Both the position numbers and the translations under genes were made by a program. This document shows positions 26,969 to 36,201 of a stretch of 37,858 nucleotides of DNA, piece after piece. The notes under the pieces were generated by a model that was not told the DNA's origin, did no database searches, and was given only the letters and a program-made list of their open reading frames with translations. Source of the DNA: a virus. Each line of letters begins with the position of its first letter. Position 1 is the stretch's first letter. The stretch spans positions 1-37,858 of the IMG/VR virus record IMGVR_UViG_3300001849_000217; one strand, written 5' to 3'.

Positions 26969-27880
26969 ATGGCTGGCGTCATAACGACTGGCAATCATCC
27001 CAAGGCCCTGTGGCTGGGGGTCAACAAGTGGTTCGGCCGCTCCTACGACGAGCACCCCGTCGAGTGGAAGATGATCTTCGACGAGGAGACTTCCGACAAG
27101 AACTACGAGGAGGACGTGCAGACGACGGGCTTCGGCCTCGCGCCGGTCAAGGCGCAGGCTGGCTCGGTGTCTTACGATTCCGAGTCGCAGGGCTACACCA
27201 AGCGATACACCCATGTCGTCTACGGCCTGGGCTACATCGTCACCGAGGAGGAGCTGGAGGACAACCTCTACGAGGAGGTTTCCAAGAAGCGTTCCAAGGC
27301 GCTGGCGTTCTCGATGCGCCAGACGGAAGAGATCGTGGCTGCCAACGTGCTGAACCGCGCGTTCAACACGAGCTATACCGGCGGCGACGGCAAGGCAATG
27401 ATCGTCTCAGATCATCCGACGTTGACGGGCAACCAGTCGAACGTGCTGACCACGGCGGCGGACTTGTCGGAAGCCTCGATTGAAGACCTCTGCATCCAGA
27501 TCATGAACGCCACCAACTCGCGTGGCCTCAAGATCAGCGTGATGCCGCGGAAGCTGATCGTGGCGCCGAACGAGGCCTTCAACGCCGAGCGCATCGTCAA
27601 GTCATCGCTGCAGGCGGGCACCGCCAACAACGACCTGAACGCCATCAAGAACATGGGCATCTTCCCGGATGGCGTGACCGTGAACCACTACCTGACCGAC
27701 ACCGACGCTTGGTTCATCAAGACCAACGTGCCGAACGGCCTGACCCGGTTCACGCGGCGCGCGCTCAAGTTCGCGCAGGACAACGACTTCGACTCGGCGA
27801 ACGCCAAGGCGAAGGCGACGGTTCGTTTCTCGGTCGGCTGGACGGACTGGCTGGGTGTCTATGGCACGCCTGGCGCGTGA
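26969..27880 (+). CDS. Major capsid protein
   Basis: A 303-residue coat protein with AAGGAG upstream. Signature blocks: WFGRSYDEHPVEWKMIFDEE, YEEDVQTTGFGLAPVKAQAG, YGLGYIVTEEELEDNLYEE, ADLSEASIEDLCIQIMNATN, PRKLIVAPNEAFNAERI and GLTRFTRRALKF near the end. The block KNYEEDVQTTGFG and size are those of Mu-like/podoviral HK97-fold coat proteins. No N-terminal delta domain or protease site seen. Main building block of the head. Confidence 0.85.
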   Translation: MAGVITTGNHPKALWLGVNKWFGRSYDEHPVEWKMIFDEETSDKNYEEDVQTTGFGLAPVKAQAGSVSYDSESQGYTKRYTHVVYGLGYIVTEEELEDNLYEEVSKKRSKALAFSMRQTEEIVAANVLNRAFNTSYTGGDGKAMIVSDHPTLTGNQSNVLTTAADLSEASIEDLCIQIMNATNSRGLKISVMPRKLIVAPNEAFNAERIVKSSLQAGTANNDLNAIKNMGIFPDGVTVNHYLTDTDAWFIKTNVPNGLTRFTRRALKFAQDNDFDSANAKAKATVRFSVGWTDWLGVYGTPGA

Positions 27881-27889
27881 GGTGAGCCC

Positions 27890-28306
27890 ATGGCAACCAG
27901 ACTGACCAACTTCCCGAACGGGATCACGTGCGGCGGCGGCAACCAGCGACACTCGCTTGCGGGCGTCGAACTCAAGCTGATTGCCACGTTCGACCCGACG
28001 AGCAGCACGCAGGTGTTGCTTGGCACGCTGCCGATCGGTGCCATCCCAATGGACGTGGTGTCGTTCGGCGGCGGCACCGGCGGCACCAACCCGACTGTCG
28101 ATATCGGCACGTCGGGAACCACGGACCTGTTCGCCAACGAGTTGCGGGCCGACGTGACGCGGAGCGCGATTGCTTCGACCACGGCGGGCACCGGGCTCGG
28201 CACGCAGTTGACGGCCGCGACGCCAGTTTACGGCAAGGTCGGCGGTTCGGCGGCGACCGGCGGCACGGTGAAAGTGGCCATCCGCTTCGTCGTTCTGCCC
28301 GTGTGA
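27890..28306 (+). CDS. Head-associated structural protein
   Basis: A 138-residue beta-rich protein (VELKLIATFDPTSSTQVLLG, VDIGTSGTTDLFANEL, VYGKVGGSAATGGTVKVAIRFVV) rich in Gly and Thr. The final 'GGTVKVAIRFVV' strand block is common to small phage head proteins encoded after the coat gene. Likely decoration or head-completion protein. Starts 10 bases after the coat stop. Confidence 0.55.
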   Translation: MATRLTNFPNGITCGGGNQRHSLAGVELKLIATFDPTSSTQVLLGTLPIGAIPMDVVSFGGGTGGTNPTVDIGTSGTTDLFANELRADVTRSAIASTTAGTGLGTQLTAATPVYGKVGGSAATGGTVKVAIRFVVLPV

Positions 28307-28312
28307 CCATGA

Positions 28313-28337
28313 CCGGCGGCGGGTGATCTGCCGCCGG
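28313..28337 (+). promoter_or_regulatory. Hairpin between head genes
   Basis: CCGGCGGC (28313-28320) pairs perfectly with GCCGCCGG (28330-28337), nine-base loop, no T-run. It could slow or shield transcripts downstream of the coat gene, changing the level of later genes. Confidence 0.45.
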
Positions 28338-28354
28338 CAACTGACGAGGGTCCG

Positions 28355-28630
28355 ATGGATCGCAGGTTTCTACCGAAGAATATCACCAGCGCTACGACAA
28401 CCGCCGTCAAGGCGACGCCCGGAATTCTCATCCGAGTGACCGTCAACAAGCCTGTCTCGGGCTCGACGATCACGATTTACAACAACACGGCGGCCAGCGG
28501 CACGAAGGTGGCGACGATCACCAACTCGACCGATACCAAGCCCTACTATCTCGACTTCGGGTGCTGGTGCGACACGGGTATTACCGTGGTCACATCCGGC
28601 GCTGATGACGTGACGATCACTTACGCATGA
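28355..28630 (+). CDS. Small beta-rich virion protein
   Basis: A 91-residue protein of alternating strands (SATTTAVKATPGILIRVTV, STITIYNNTAASGTKV, PYYLDFGCWCDTGITVVTS) with a C-W-C pair. Fits a single jelly-roll-like decoration domain or fibre head. The stop overlaps the next gene (ATGA). Confidence 0.55.
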   Translation: MDRRFLPKNITSATTTAVKATPGILIRVTVNKPVSGSTITIYNNTAASGTKVATITNSTDTKPYYLDFGCWCDTGITVVTSGADDVTITYA

Positions 28631-28869
28631 GCAACCTTTACCGCCGCGGCGATTTCTATCGCATCTGCGACGAATGCGGGTTCAAGGTGCGGGCTTCCGA
28701 CACGCGCCGCCGGTGGGACAACAAGATCGTTTGCCGCGCGGATTGGGAGCCCCGGCACAGCCAGGACTTCGTGCGCGGCCGGAAAGACAAGATTACCGTG
28801 CCGTCCCCGCGCCCTGAGGCGCCAGATACGTTTCTCGAACCCAACGACGTGACAGCGAGCGATCTGTGA
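28627..28869 (+). CDS. Small zinc-finger-like phage structural protein
   Basis: An 80-residue protein. MSNLYRRGDFYRICDECGFKV holds a CxxC pair; a third cysteine (IVCRADW) lies 25 residues later, with EPRHSQDFVRG supplying a histidine, so a zinc site of type CCCH is plausible. The pattern 'GDFYxICDxCGF...RHxQDF' is common in phages next to head-tail genes. It overlaps neighbours by 4 bases on both sides. Role in head-tail joining is likely but unproven. Confidence 0.65.
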   Translation: MSNLYRRGDFYRICDECGFKVRASDTRRRWDNKIVCRADWEPRHSQDFVRGRKDKITVPSPRPEAPDTFLEPNDVTASDL

Positions 28870-29549
28870 CCACATCGGGATCGACGGACTTCACGCTCAA
28901 TGCTGCCGACGTGGTGCGGTTCGCGCTGAAGAAATTGCGCGTGACGCGCTCGCCATCGGCCGCCGACATGAGCGACGGCATTCAGTCCCTCAATCTGATG
29001 CTCAAGACGTGGCAGATGACCGGGCCGAACCTTTGGCGGGCGACGGAGGGCAGCGTCAATCTGGTAGCGAACCAAGCCGCCTACACGACGGGCGACGTGG
29101 CCAAGGCGTTCCGCATCATCTCGGCGCGGTTCACGCAAAGCGGGCGCGATCTTCCGATGGAAGTGATGACCCGCGAGGAATACCGCGATCTGCCCTACAA
29201 GACGACCACGGGCATCCCGACGCAATACTACTTCGACCCGCAACGCGACGGCGGCACGCTCTACGTCTGGCCAGTGATCGCGGCTATCCCGAACGCGGAA
29301 ACCATCAGCTTCACGTATCAGCGCCGGTTCGAGGATATCGACGCGATCGGCAACAGCCTCGACATCCCGCAAGAGTGGCTGGAGACGGTCGGATATTCGC
29401 TTGCGGCGCGTCTGGTGGGTGACTACTCGCCCGCGGCGGACGCGGTGTCTCACGTCATGGGCATGTCGCAAGTGTTGCTCCAAGCCGCACACTCGGCCGA
29501 TCGCGAGCCCGTGGTGCGGATCGAGCCGGAGCGGAGGTGGGGCCGGTGA
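28866..29549 (+). CDS. Head-tail adaptor, P22 gp4-like tail accessory factor
   Basis: A 227-residue protein with the gp4-type pattern: TLNAADVVRFALKKLRV, DMSDGIQSLNLMLKTWQ, NLWRATEGSVNLVANQAAY, then YRDLPYKTTTGIPTQYYFDP, TLYVWPV, and IPQEWLETVGYSLAARLV. It would bind beneath the portal and close the DNA channel. GTG start overlaps the previous stop (GTGA). The last 30 residues are charged. Confidence 0.8.
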   Translation: MTTSGSTDFTLNAADVVRFALKKLRVTRSPSAADMSDGIQSLNLMLKTWQMTGPNLWRATEGSVNLVANQAAYTTGDVAKAFRIISARFTQSGRDLPMEVMTREEYRDLPYKTTTGIPTQYYFDPQRDGGTLYVWPVIAAIPNAETISFTYQRRFEDIDAIGNSLDIPQEWLETVGYSLAARLVGDYSPAADAVSHVMGMSQVLLQAAHSADREPVVRIEPERRWGR

Positions 29550-31048
29550 GCGATCCGATCCCGATCTCTCTCGGCACCGGCAGCAATCGTGCGCGGTTTG
29601 GGCTTGCGGGCGCCGAGCGGCATATCAACTGCTACGTCGAGCAATTGGGCGATGAAGCGGCGGACCCGAGCGTGATCGTGGCGCACGATGGGCTGTCCGA
29701 CTTTGCGACGATGGCAAGCGCTGGCGTGCGCGGGATGATCGAGGTTGGCGCCTATCTCTACGTCGTGTCGGGCCGGCAGGTGTATCGGGTGGACGCGGGC
29801 GGCGGCGTAACGACGATTGGCGGCATTCCGACCGATGGGCCAGTCTACATGGCGCGGAATCGGCGCGCTGTCCCGCAGATTGGCATTTTGTCCTCCGGCC
29901 TTTTTTACGTGATCGACACGGGTGCCAATACGCTCCAATTGGTGACAGGCGCGACGAGCACGAGCGCCACGCTAACGGACCCCACGCTAACGGACCCCAC
30001 GCTAACGGACCCGTCATTAGGGTCGTCGTCCAGCGCCTGGACCCTGCCGCCGGGATCGTCGCTCACCGTGCTCGACGGGTACGGCATCATTCCAGTTAGC
30101 AACGGGCGGTGGTTCACGACCGGCATCGATGATTTTACGACGATCGATGAACTCGATTTCGGCACGGCCGACAGCAACCCGGATGAGATCGTGCGCGCCG
30201 AGACGCGCGAGGGCGAGGTGGTGCTGTTCGGCACGCGATCGACCGAATGGTGGAAAGACACCGGCGACGTTGATTTCCCCTTCAAGGATGGCCGCGTGGC
30301 GATCGCCGAACTCGGCTGCCTCGCTGCTGGCAGTGTCGCCAAGATCGACCGCACGCTTGCATGGATCGCGCATGACGGCACGGTGCGGCTTATGTCAGGC
30401 TACGACGGGCAGCGCATCTCGACGCATGCGGTGGAACGGGACATCGCGTCGGCTGTGCCGGAGCAGATCACGTCTACGTCATGGGCCGCGCGCGGGCACA
30501 GCTTCTACCAGATCAGTTCGCCTGATTGGACGTGGTGTTGGAACCGCACGACGAACACTTGGAGCGAGCGTCAGAGCTACGGTAACACGCGCTGGCGGTG
30601 CTCGACGGTCTCCAAGTTCGGCACGAAATGGATTGCGGGCGATGCGACGTTGGGCAAGCTCTACACCATGAGCCCTGACGTGGCTGTGGAAGGCAACGCG
30701 CCGCTGGTCATGACCGTGCGCACGCCTCCAGTGCATTCGTTCCCGAACCGTCTCGACGCCTCGGCACTCTACGTGCGGCCGGTGATGGGCGTCGGCACGA
30801 ACACCGGGGTCACGCAAGACGACAACCCGGAACTGATGATGCGGCTGTCATTCGACGGCGGCGAAGTCTGGAACGGGGAGGACCGCGCTTCGCTTGGGCG
30901 GCAGGGTGAACGCATCGAACGGGTCAAGTTCACGCGCCTTGGCCACATCCCTGCTCAGGGCTGCACTTTCGAGTTCTCGATCAGCGCTGCTGTGATCAAG
31001 GGCCTGATCGGTCCTGCGTACCTCGACGCAAAGAAGCTGGCGCCCTGA
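29546..31048 (+). CDS. P22 gp10-like packaged-DNA stabilisation / tail hub protein
   Basis: A 500-residue tail factor (GTG 29546, GGAGG eight bases upstream; a GTG at 29537 is too near that site). Beta-propeller-like repeats: AERHINCYVEQ, GMIEVGAYLYVVSGRQVYRV, DFTTIDELDFGTAD, EGEVVLFGTRSTEWWKDTG, GYDGQRISTHAVE, WCWNRTTNTWSERQS. The Trp/Tyr-rich blocks match gp10-type proteins. A short LTDPT repeat lies near residue 143. It would seal the portal complex with gp4. Confidence 0.8.
   Translation: MSDPIPISLGTGSNRARFGLAGAERHINCYVEQLGDEAADPSVIVAHDGLSDFATMASAGVRGMIEVGAYLYVVSGRQVYRVDAGGGVTTIGGIPTDGPVYMARNRRAVPQIGILSSGLFYVIDTGANTLQLVTGATSTSATLTDPTLTDPTLTDPSLGSSSSAWTLPPGSSLTVLDGYGIIPVSNGRWFTTGIDDFTTIDELDFGTADSNPDEIVRAETREGEVVLFGTRSTEWWKDTGDVDFPFKDGRVAIAELGCLAAGSVAKIDRTLAWIAHDGTVRLMSGYDGQRISTHAVERDIASAVPEQITSTSWAARGHSFYQISSPDWTWCWNRTTNTWSERQSYGNTRWRCSTVSKFGTKWIAGDATLGKLYTMSPDVAVEGNAPLVMTVRTPPVHSFPNRLDASALYVRPVMGVGTNTGVTQDDNPELMMRLSFDGGEVWNGEDRASLGRQGERIERVKFTRLGHIPAQGCTFEFSISAAVIKGLIGPAYLDAKKLAP
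29969..30013 (+). repeat. In-frame 15-bp tandem repeat (three copies)
   Basis: ACGCTAACGGACCCC at 29969-29983 and 29984-29998, and a third copy at 29999-30013 with one change at the end. It encodes TLTDP units in the gp10-like protein. A whole-unit change keeps the frame, so length can vary between relatives. Confidence 0.9.
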
Positions 31049-31176
31049 TGGCGATACCGAACCTCCCGCAGCTGCCAGCCGCATCGACGCCGGTGCTCAA
31101 CGCTGACGGAACGATGAACAAGGTGTGGCTGCAGTTCTTCGCGGCCCTGTTGCTCGCACTGAAGAGGGCTCCATGA
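31048..31176 (+). CDS. 42-residue conserved-looking tail-region protein
   Basis: MAIPNLPQLPAASTPVLNAD, then GTMNKVWLQFFAALLLALKRAP. ATG overlaps the gp10-like stop (TGATG) and the stop overlaps the next ATG (ATGA). A Pro-rich head with 'G...W..FF..L' at the end is typical of short phage proteins placed after tail genes. Role unknown. Confidence 0.6.
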   Translation: MAIPNLPQLPAASTPVLNADGTMNKVWLQFFAALLLALKRAP

Positions 31177-31949
31177 GCGCGTTCGGCGGTTTCATCGACA
31201 AGCTGACTGGCAAGAGCCAGCAGCAGGACATGGACAAGGCCTACGGGCAGTCCAAGGACTACCTGACCAACGGGTATCAGGACGCCGCGACCCAGTACAC
31301 CAACTACGCGAACAAGGCGGCAGGCTACTACGAGCCATGGGCGGCGAGCGGGCGGCGCGCTCAGTCGGCCTATGACGACTCGATCGGTCTCAATGGTGCC
31401 GAGGGCGGCAAGAACGCTCTCACGATGTACCAGAACGCCCGAAATCCCTACCTCGATTGGGAGCAGAACCACGCTCAGACGGCGATGGACCGGGCCGCGA
31501 ACGCCCGCGGCGGCGTCAACACCGGATACAATGCGCTTGCCGTCGCCAGGGCACGGCAGGGCATGGGGTATCAGGACTACGCCAACTGGCAGAACCGTCT
31601 CCAGGGCGCGGGCCAGATGGGGATGCAGGCCGCAGGCCAGCAAGCCGGGATCGCTCAGAACGCAGGCCAGTGGCTCGGCGACGCGCGCATGGGCTACGGG
31701 CAACAGATGGCTGGCAACGCGATCAACTACGGCAACGCGACGGCTGCGAACAAGACCAACAGCGTCAACGCGATCATGAAGGGGCTCGGCGGGCTCGGCG
31801 GATCGGTGATCTCCGGCTTCGCGCCGGGGGCCGGTGGCGCGAGCGCATTCGGCAACATGGGCAACGCGCTGTCGGGCTGGGGCAAGTCCGCTGCTGGCAT
31901 CTGGAAGGGCAACTCCGGCAGCTACGTCGATCCTGGATACATGCCGTGA
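31173..31949 (+). CDS. Ejection/internal virion protein, gp7-like
   Basis: A 258-residue helical protein, Ala/Gln/Gly/Asn-rich (DKAYGQSKDYLTNGYQDAA, ARNPYLDWEQNHAQTAMDRAA, GYNALAVARARQGMGYQDYANW), with a hydrophobic Gly-rich end (GLGGLGGSVISGFAPGAGG). It resembles ejection proteins of P22-like phages, which leave the head with the DNA and form a channel across the periplasm. Family similarity is by composition and place. Confidence 0.65.
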   Translation: MSAFGGFIDKLTGKSQQQDMDKAYGQSKDYLTNGYQDAATQYTNYANKAAGYYEPWAASGRRAQSAYDDSIGLNGAEGGKNALTMYQNARNPYLDWEQNHAQTAMDRAANARGGVNTGYNALAVARARQGMGYQDYANWQNRLQGAGQMGMQAAGQQAGIAQNAGQWLGDARMGYGQQMAGNAINYGNATAANKTNSVNAIMKGLGGLGGSVISGFAPGAGGASAFGNMGNALSGWGKSAAGIWKGNSGSYVDPGYMP

Positions 31950-31963
31950 TGGAGGGCTGACGC

Positions 31964-33274
31964 ATGCCGCCACTGATGCAGCTCCCGGCCTATCAGGCCA
32001 CTCAGGTCGATCCGGGGAACTTCTTCGAGCCGATCACCAACGCGCTTGTCCAGTACCGGCGCGGGATGGATGAGCAGGCGAAACACCAACTGGCGCGGGA
32101 CCAGTTCGGATTGCACGCGCGAGAGGTGAATGCACGACTCGACGATCGGGCCGAAGCAAAGCAGCGCTACCAGACGTTCATGAGCAATCCGGCCAACATG
32201 GCAGACCTTCCCGCTGGGGTTCGGCCGTTCGTCGGCGCGCTCGGCCCGGAAGGGCTGCACTACGGCCTAACCGCTCTAATGCAGACGCGGAACGACGATA
32301 TCGAGCGGCGCAAGGCTGAGGCGGCGATCGATGCGTCTCGCGCAAGCACGGCTACGTCGATGGCCCAACTGGACCAGATCAAGATGCAGACGCCGGAATG
32401 GCGCATGGCGAATGCCCACCGGTTCGGCATCGACGCGAGCACGCCGGAGGGCAAGCAGTTTGTCATCACGGGGAACTACGCGCCGCCGAGCGAGACTGTG
32501 GGGCATGCGCCGGAAGGATCAATACTCTATCGGAACAACCCGAGGACAGGCCAGACGACGTTCCTGACTCCTCCCGGCGGCGGACAACAAGGCCAGTTCG
32601 ACAAAGCCTACGCCACGCACAACGCCCCGAAGAACTACGACGAAGCCGGGAAGGCGTTTAGCGAGGCCCGCGGAACAATCTATACGATCGGCGACCTTGA
32701 GCGCGTGTCGCAGTATGCGACGACTGGATGGGGCGCTAGTCAAATCCTCGAAATGCGGCGCATGGGCGCGCAAGCTGGCATTCCGAACGCCGACAAAATC
32801 CAGCCGGCGGAATTGCTGCAGGCACTCACGCAAAAGTTCGTTCTGCAAGAGGGCCAGAAGCTCAAACCGATGTCGAATTCTGACGTTGAATTCGTCCAAA
32901 AGGGCTTGGCGACTATCGTCAGTGACCCATCGACATTGCCGGTTTTGCTGCCGGCACTGAAGCGCGAGGCCGAGCGAACGGCGTTGGCTCACTACCTGGC
33001 CCAACAAGCATACAGAACGGGGCGCCCGCCAAACACTGAAGCAATCGCTCAAGAAGTCGAGCAGAAGCTCCCCTCGATTATTCGGAATGTATTTCCTGCG
33101 AAGCCCGGCACTGAGCCGCCAGTCGAAGGCTCAGTCAGGGCGCCGGATGGCGCATGGGATATTCCAGACAAAGCACGCCCCGGAACATTCATCCGCGGCA
33201 AGTACGACCCAAAATCAGGGAAGTGGATACACAAAGGGTCTGACGGAAAATCCTATGAAATCGGTGGTTTCTGA
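31964..33274 (+). CDS. Ejection/internal virion protein (436 residues)
   Basis: A large helical protein with no signal peptide: FFEPITNALVQYRRGMDEQA, a charged coiled coil near 45-80, GLTALMQTRNDDIERRKAEAA, a DLERVSQYATTGWGASQ segment, and a C-terminal strand-rich unit (PDGAWDIPDKARPGTFIRGKY, PKSGKWIHKGSDGKSYEIGG). Position after the gp7-like gene fits the gp20/gp16 set of ejection proteins. Confidence 0.6.
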   Translation: MPPLMQLPAYQATQVDPGNFFEPITNALVQYRRGMDEQAKHQLARDQFGLHAREVNARLDDRAEAKQRYQTFMSNPANMADLPAGVRPFVGALGPEGLHYGLTALMQTRNDDIERRKAEAAIDASRASTATSMAQLDQIKMQTPEWRMANAHRFGIDASTPEGKQFVITGNYAPPSETVGHAPEGSILYRNNPRTGQTTFLTPPGGGQQGQFDKAYATHNAPKNYDEAGKAFSEARGTIYTIGDLERVSQYATTGWGASQILEMRRMGAQAGIPNADKIQPAELLQALTQKFVLQEGQKLKPMSNSDVEFVQKGLATIVSDPSTLPVLLPALKREAERTALAHYLAQQAYRTGRPPNTEAIAQEVEQKLPSIIRNVFPAKPGTEPPVEGSVRAPDGAWDIPDKARPGTFIRGKYDPKSGKWIHKGSDGKSYEIGGF

Positions 33275-35466
33275 TGGCTGGGCCAGGGTTGTTTCTGATC
33301 CCACTTGATGCAGACCCATTCGTCGAGCAGGCGCAAGCGCCGGTTCAGCGGCCCGGGCCGATCGTGCGGCCGGGGGAGGAACGCGCCGCACCCCGCGCGC
33401 AAGCACCGCCTCCGCAAATGCGCCAGCCCGTGGCGCCTCCGCCTGCTGTGAACACTCAAGAGCCGTCTTCGGCCGTAGTCGCAGAGCCCGCCGCTGACAG
33501 CCGGCTTAGCCCCTCCGATGCGACAAAAGCATGGGTAACCCTCATGCAAAAGCATGGGGTACCCAATGAGCGTTGGGGCGATCTGGTCGACGAATACTAC
33601 AAGATTGACCGCAATCAGGGGCAGCCATCCGGGCTTCCGCCTGCCCTTGATGCTGATTTGCGCGCGTTTGCCCAGGCATATCCGTCTCTTGGGCGGCAAC
33701 CTGCGCAACAGGCGGCGCCCGCCGAGCGACCGGCACAACCAGCGCGCCCCGCGCCAAAGGAGCTGCAGCCGCCGTTCGATCCGCGCCGGTTTGCCGCGCC
33801 TGGCATTGCCGGATCGACAATCCCGCAACCGCCCGCGGTTCAGCCAGCGGCGCAGCCGGCCGCTCAAGCGCCAGTCGCTCAGCCCCCGGCATTAGTCGCA
33901 GCCGCGCCACAAACGGCACCGCAGCAACAGCCGGCCGCGGCGCCGGCCCCAACGGCCAAGCCATCCAGCGGCCTCACGCTCAAGCCCGTCGAAGGCGACC
34001 CATTCGACCCGTCATGGTCGGACGTGCCGGGGCAAGCGATTTCCAACCTCCCGTCGAGTGCGGCCAAGTTCGCGAAAGACTTGGTGCAGCCGATCCTGCA
34101 CCCGATCGACACGGCGAACGCAGTCGCCGACCTCGGCAAGGGACTGGCGTCCAAGGCGGCTGGCGCACTCGGTGTGGAGCAAGACCCTGCCGAAAAGCAG
34201 AAGCGCGAAGCCGTCGTCGAAGCGCTCGCGGCGCACCTCAAGGAAAGGTACGGGTCTGCGGCCGGTGTCCGCAAGGCTCTGGCAACCGATCCCGTGGGGG
34301 TCATGGCCGATTTTGCCATGGTCCTGACCGGCGGCGGCGCCGTCGCCGTGCGCGGTCCTGGCGTCGTCGGTAAGGTGGGACAGATAGCCCAGACGGCAGG
34401 CTCTATTATCGATCCTCTGACCAACGTCGCCCGCGCCGGACGCGCGGCTGGCAGTACGGTCTCGAATGTGCTTTCAGCGACGACGGGCGCGGGCGCGCGG
34501 TCGTTTGACGAGGCTGTCAAGGCAGGCCGCACCGGCAATCAGGTGTTCGTCGAGAACATGCGCGGCAACGCTCCGCTCGAGCGGGTCGTCGACATGGCCG
34601 AGGGCGCCGTCAACCAGATGGGGAAGGACCGATCGGCCGCCTACAAGGCTGGCATGTCGGCGGTGGGCGCAAACTCGACGCCGGTCAACTTCGACCCGAT
34701 CCGGCAAGCGCTCGATCGCGCCCAGAATATGGTGCAATACAAGGGTATTCAGAAGTCCGACGAAGCGGCGAGCGTGGTCAACCAGATGACCACGAAATAC
34801 AACGAATTCCTGGCAATCCCGAAAGCGGAGCGCAACGCGGAAGCTCTCGACGCGCTCAAGCAGGCGCTCGGCGATATCTGGAAAGACACCAAACAGGGCA
34901 CGACGGCGCGCACCGTCGCCAGCGAGGTCTATACGGCGGCCAAGGCTGAGATCACCAAGCAGGTACCGTCCTACGCCCAGACGATGAAAGACTACTCGGC
35001 GGCGTCGGATGCCATAGGAGAGATGCGTCGCACGCTCTCGATCAACGACAAGGCATCGACGGACACGACGCTACGCAAGCTCCAGTCCGTGATGCGCAAT
35101 AACGTCAACACAAGCTGGGGCTACCGCGAGAAGCTGCTTGACGACCTTGCGCGTCATGCGCCTGACCTCCCGGCGGCGCTCGCGGGACAATCGTTGAACA
35201 CGGCCATGCCGCGCGGGCTTGCTCGGCTCGGGCCCATCAGCGCATTCGGAGCCGCGTGGATGAACCCCGCCATGCTTGCCGTGCTGCCGTTCCAGTCGCC
35301 GCGGCTAATGGGCGAGGCAGCCTATGGCGCCGGGCGGGCGCTCGGCGTCGGCAGCAATGCCTTGGCGTCGGTTGGTCTGTCGCCGGCGCGCGCCTCGAAC
35401 GCGCTCCGGGCGTCCTATCTCGCGAACTACGCGAACAAGCGCGACGACGACAAGCAGCGGAAATAG
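33274..35466 (+). CDS. Large internal virion/ejection protein (730 residues)
   Basis: Residues 1-240 are Pro/Ala/Gln-rich low complexity with a short ordered unit (SDATKAWVTLMQKHGVPNE, then ERWGDLVDEYYKIDRN). The rest is mostly helical: a segment with GLASKAAGALGVEQDPAEKQ, the hydrophobic helix-rich GVMADFAMVLTGGGAVAVRG, then AYKAGMSAVGANS, QALGDIWKDTKQGTTART and a hydrophobic C-terminus. The ATG overlaps the previous stop. Probably delivered into the host with the DNA. A peptidoglycan hydrolase domain is not visible. Confidence 0.65.
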   Translation: MAGPGLFLIPLDADPFVEQAQAPVQRPGPIVRPGEERAAPRAQAPPPQMRQPVAPPPAVNTQEPSSAVVAEPAADSRLSPSDATKAWVTLMQKHGVPNERWGDLVDEYYKIDRNQGQPSGLPPALDADLRAFAQAYPSLGRQPAQQAAPAERPAQPARPAPKELQPPFDPRRFAAPGIAGSTIPQPPAVQPAAQPAAQAPVAQPPALVAAAPQTAPQQQPAAAPAPTAKPSSGLTLKPVEGDPFDPSWSDVPGQAISNLPSSAAKFAKDLVQPILHPIDTANAVADLGKGLASKAAGALGVEQDPAEKQKREAVVEALAAHLKERYGSAAGVRKALATDPVGVMADFAMVLTGGGAVAVRGPGVVGKVGQIAQTAGSIIDPLTNVARAGRAAGSTVSNVLSATTGAGARSFDEAVKAGRTGNQVFVENMRGNAPLERVVDMAEGAVNQMGKDRSAAYKAGMSAVGANSTPVNFDPIRQALDRAQNMVQYKGIQKSDEAASVVNQMTTKYNEFLAIPKAERNAEALDALKQALGDIWKDTKQGTTARTVASEVYTAAKAEITKQVPSYAQTMKDYSAASDAIGEMRRTLSINDKASTDTTLRKLQSVMRNNVNTSWGYREKLLDDLARHAPDLPAALAGQSLNTAMPRGLARLGPISAFGAAWMNPAMLAVLPFQSPRLMGEAAYGAGRALGVGSNALASVGLSPARASNALRASYLANYANKRDDDKQRK

Positions 35467-35467
35467 C

Positions 35468-36199
35468 ATGGCCAACGAGAACGCCCTGATGGGCTGGAGC
35501 CCCACCGTCGTTGCAGAAAGCGCGGAAGACGAGGGATCGCCGTTCCGTCGCCGTCCTCAGTCTGCGATGAACGCGCTCTCAGACGGCTATCTGGCGATGA
35601 TGACGGGTGGACTCGGGCGGGCGGCGTTTTCAAAGCCGACTCCAGGGATGGAATTATATGCGTTCATCGGGCCGTCCGGGGCTCGCCGATTGCAGGAGGC
35701 GGGGCGGATCGCCCCTGGTGCGCCCGGCTCGAAAGAAGCATTGCAAGTCGCGCAAGATATCTGGCGCAAGCACGGGATGGGCTCGCCGGAGCTTCAAGAC
35801 CGCGTGTGGAAAGCAACCGGGTGGGGACACCCGGAGACATTCGGCGGTGTCGCTCCGGGGTCGAAACCGATGACATGGGTCGACACGTCGACAACCACGC
35901 TAAAGCCGGAAATCTGGCAGGCACTAGACCCGGCTCTTGCGAGCGGCAAGTCTGGAGCGAAAACGGGCCGCCTTGGCGATCTTGTTGAACTTCCGGCGGA
36001 CTTGCGAACAGCGCAACCTGCGCTTGCCTCAAAGACAGCGAGTGCCGAGGCGAACAACGGTGGGCATGGTCAAGTCGCATCCCGTAATGACGGAACCATG
36101 TCCGAATACGTCATAGAAATCCTCCGTCGCTATGGCTTGGCCGGTCTGATGGCCGGCGGCGCTGCGGCTAGTGCGCGTCCGTCTCAGGACACCCAATAG
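35468..36199 (+). CDS. Virion-associated protein with LPD-like motif
   Basis: A 243-residue protein from ATG 35468; the longer reading from 35324 runs back over the previous gene. Central part: YAFIGPSGARRLQEAGRIAP, ALQVAQDIWRKHG, then RVWKATGWGHPETFGG. The 'W..TGW' block recalls large polyvalent proteins found in phage virions, where 'TGWFRGADGKWRFEI' is the normal form. C-terminus has a hydrophobic helix (RYGLAGLMAGGAAASA). May be co-injected. The family call is tentative. Confidence 0.5.
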   Translation: MANENALMGWSPTVVAESAEDEGSPFRRRPQSAMNALSDGYLAMMTGGLGRAAFSKPTPGMELYAFIGPSGARRLQEAGRIAPGAPGSKEALQVAQDIWRKHGMGSPELQDRVWKATGWGHPETFGGVAPGSKPMTWVDTSTTTLKPEIWQALDPALASGKSGAKTGRLGDLVELPADLRTAQPALASKTASAEANNGGHGQVASRNDGTMSEYVIEILRRYGLAGLMAGGAAASARPSQDTQ

Positions 36200-36201
36200 A
36201 C

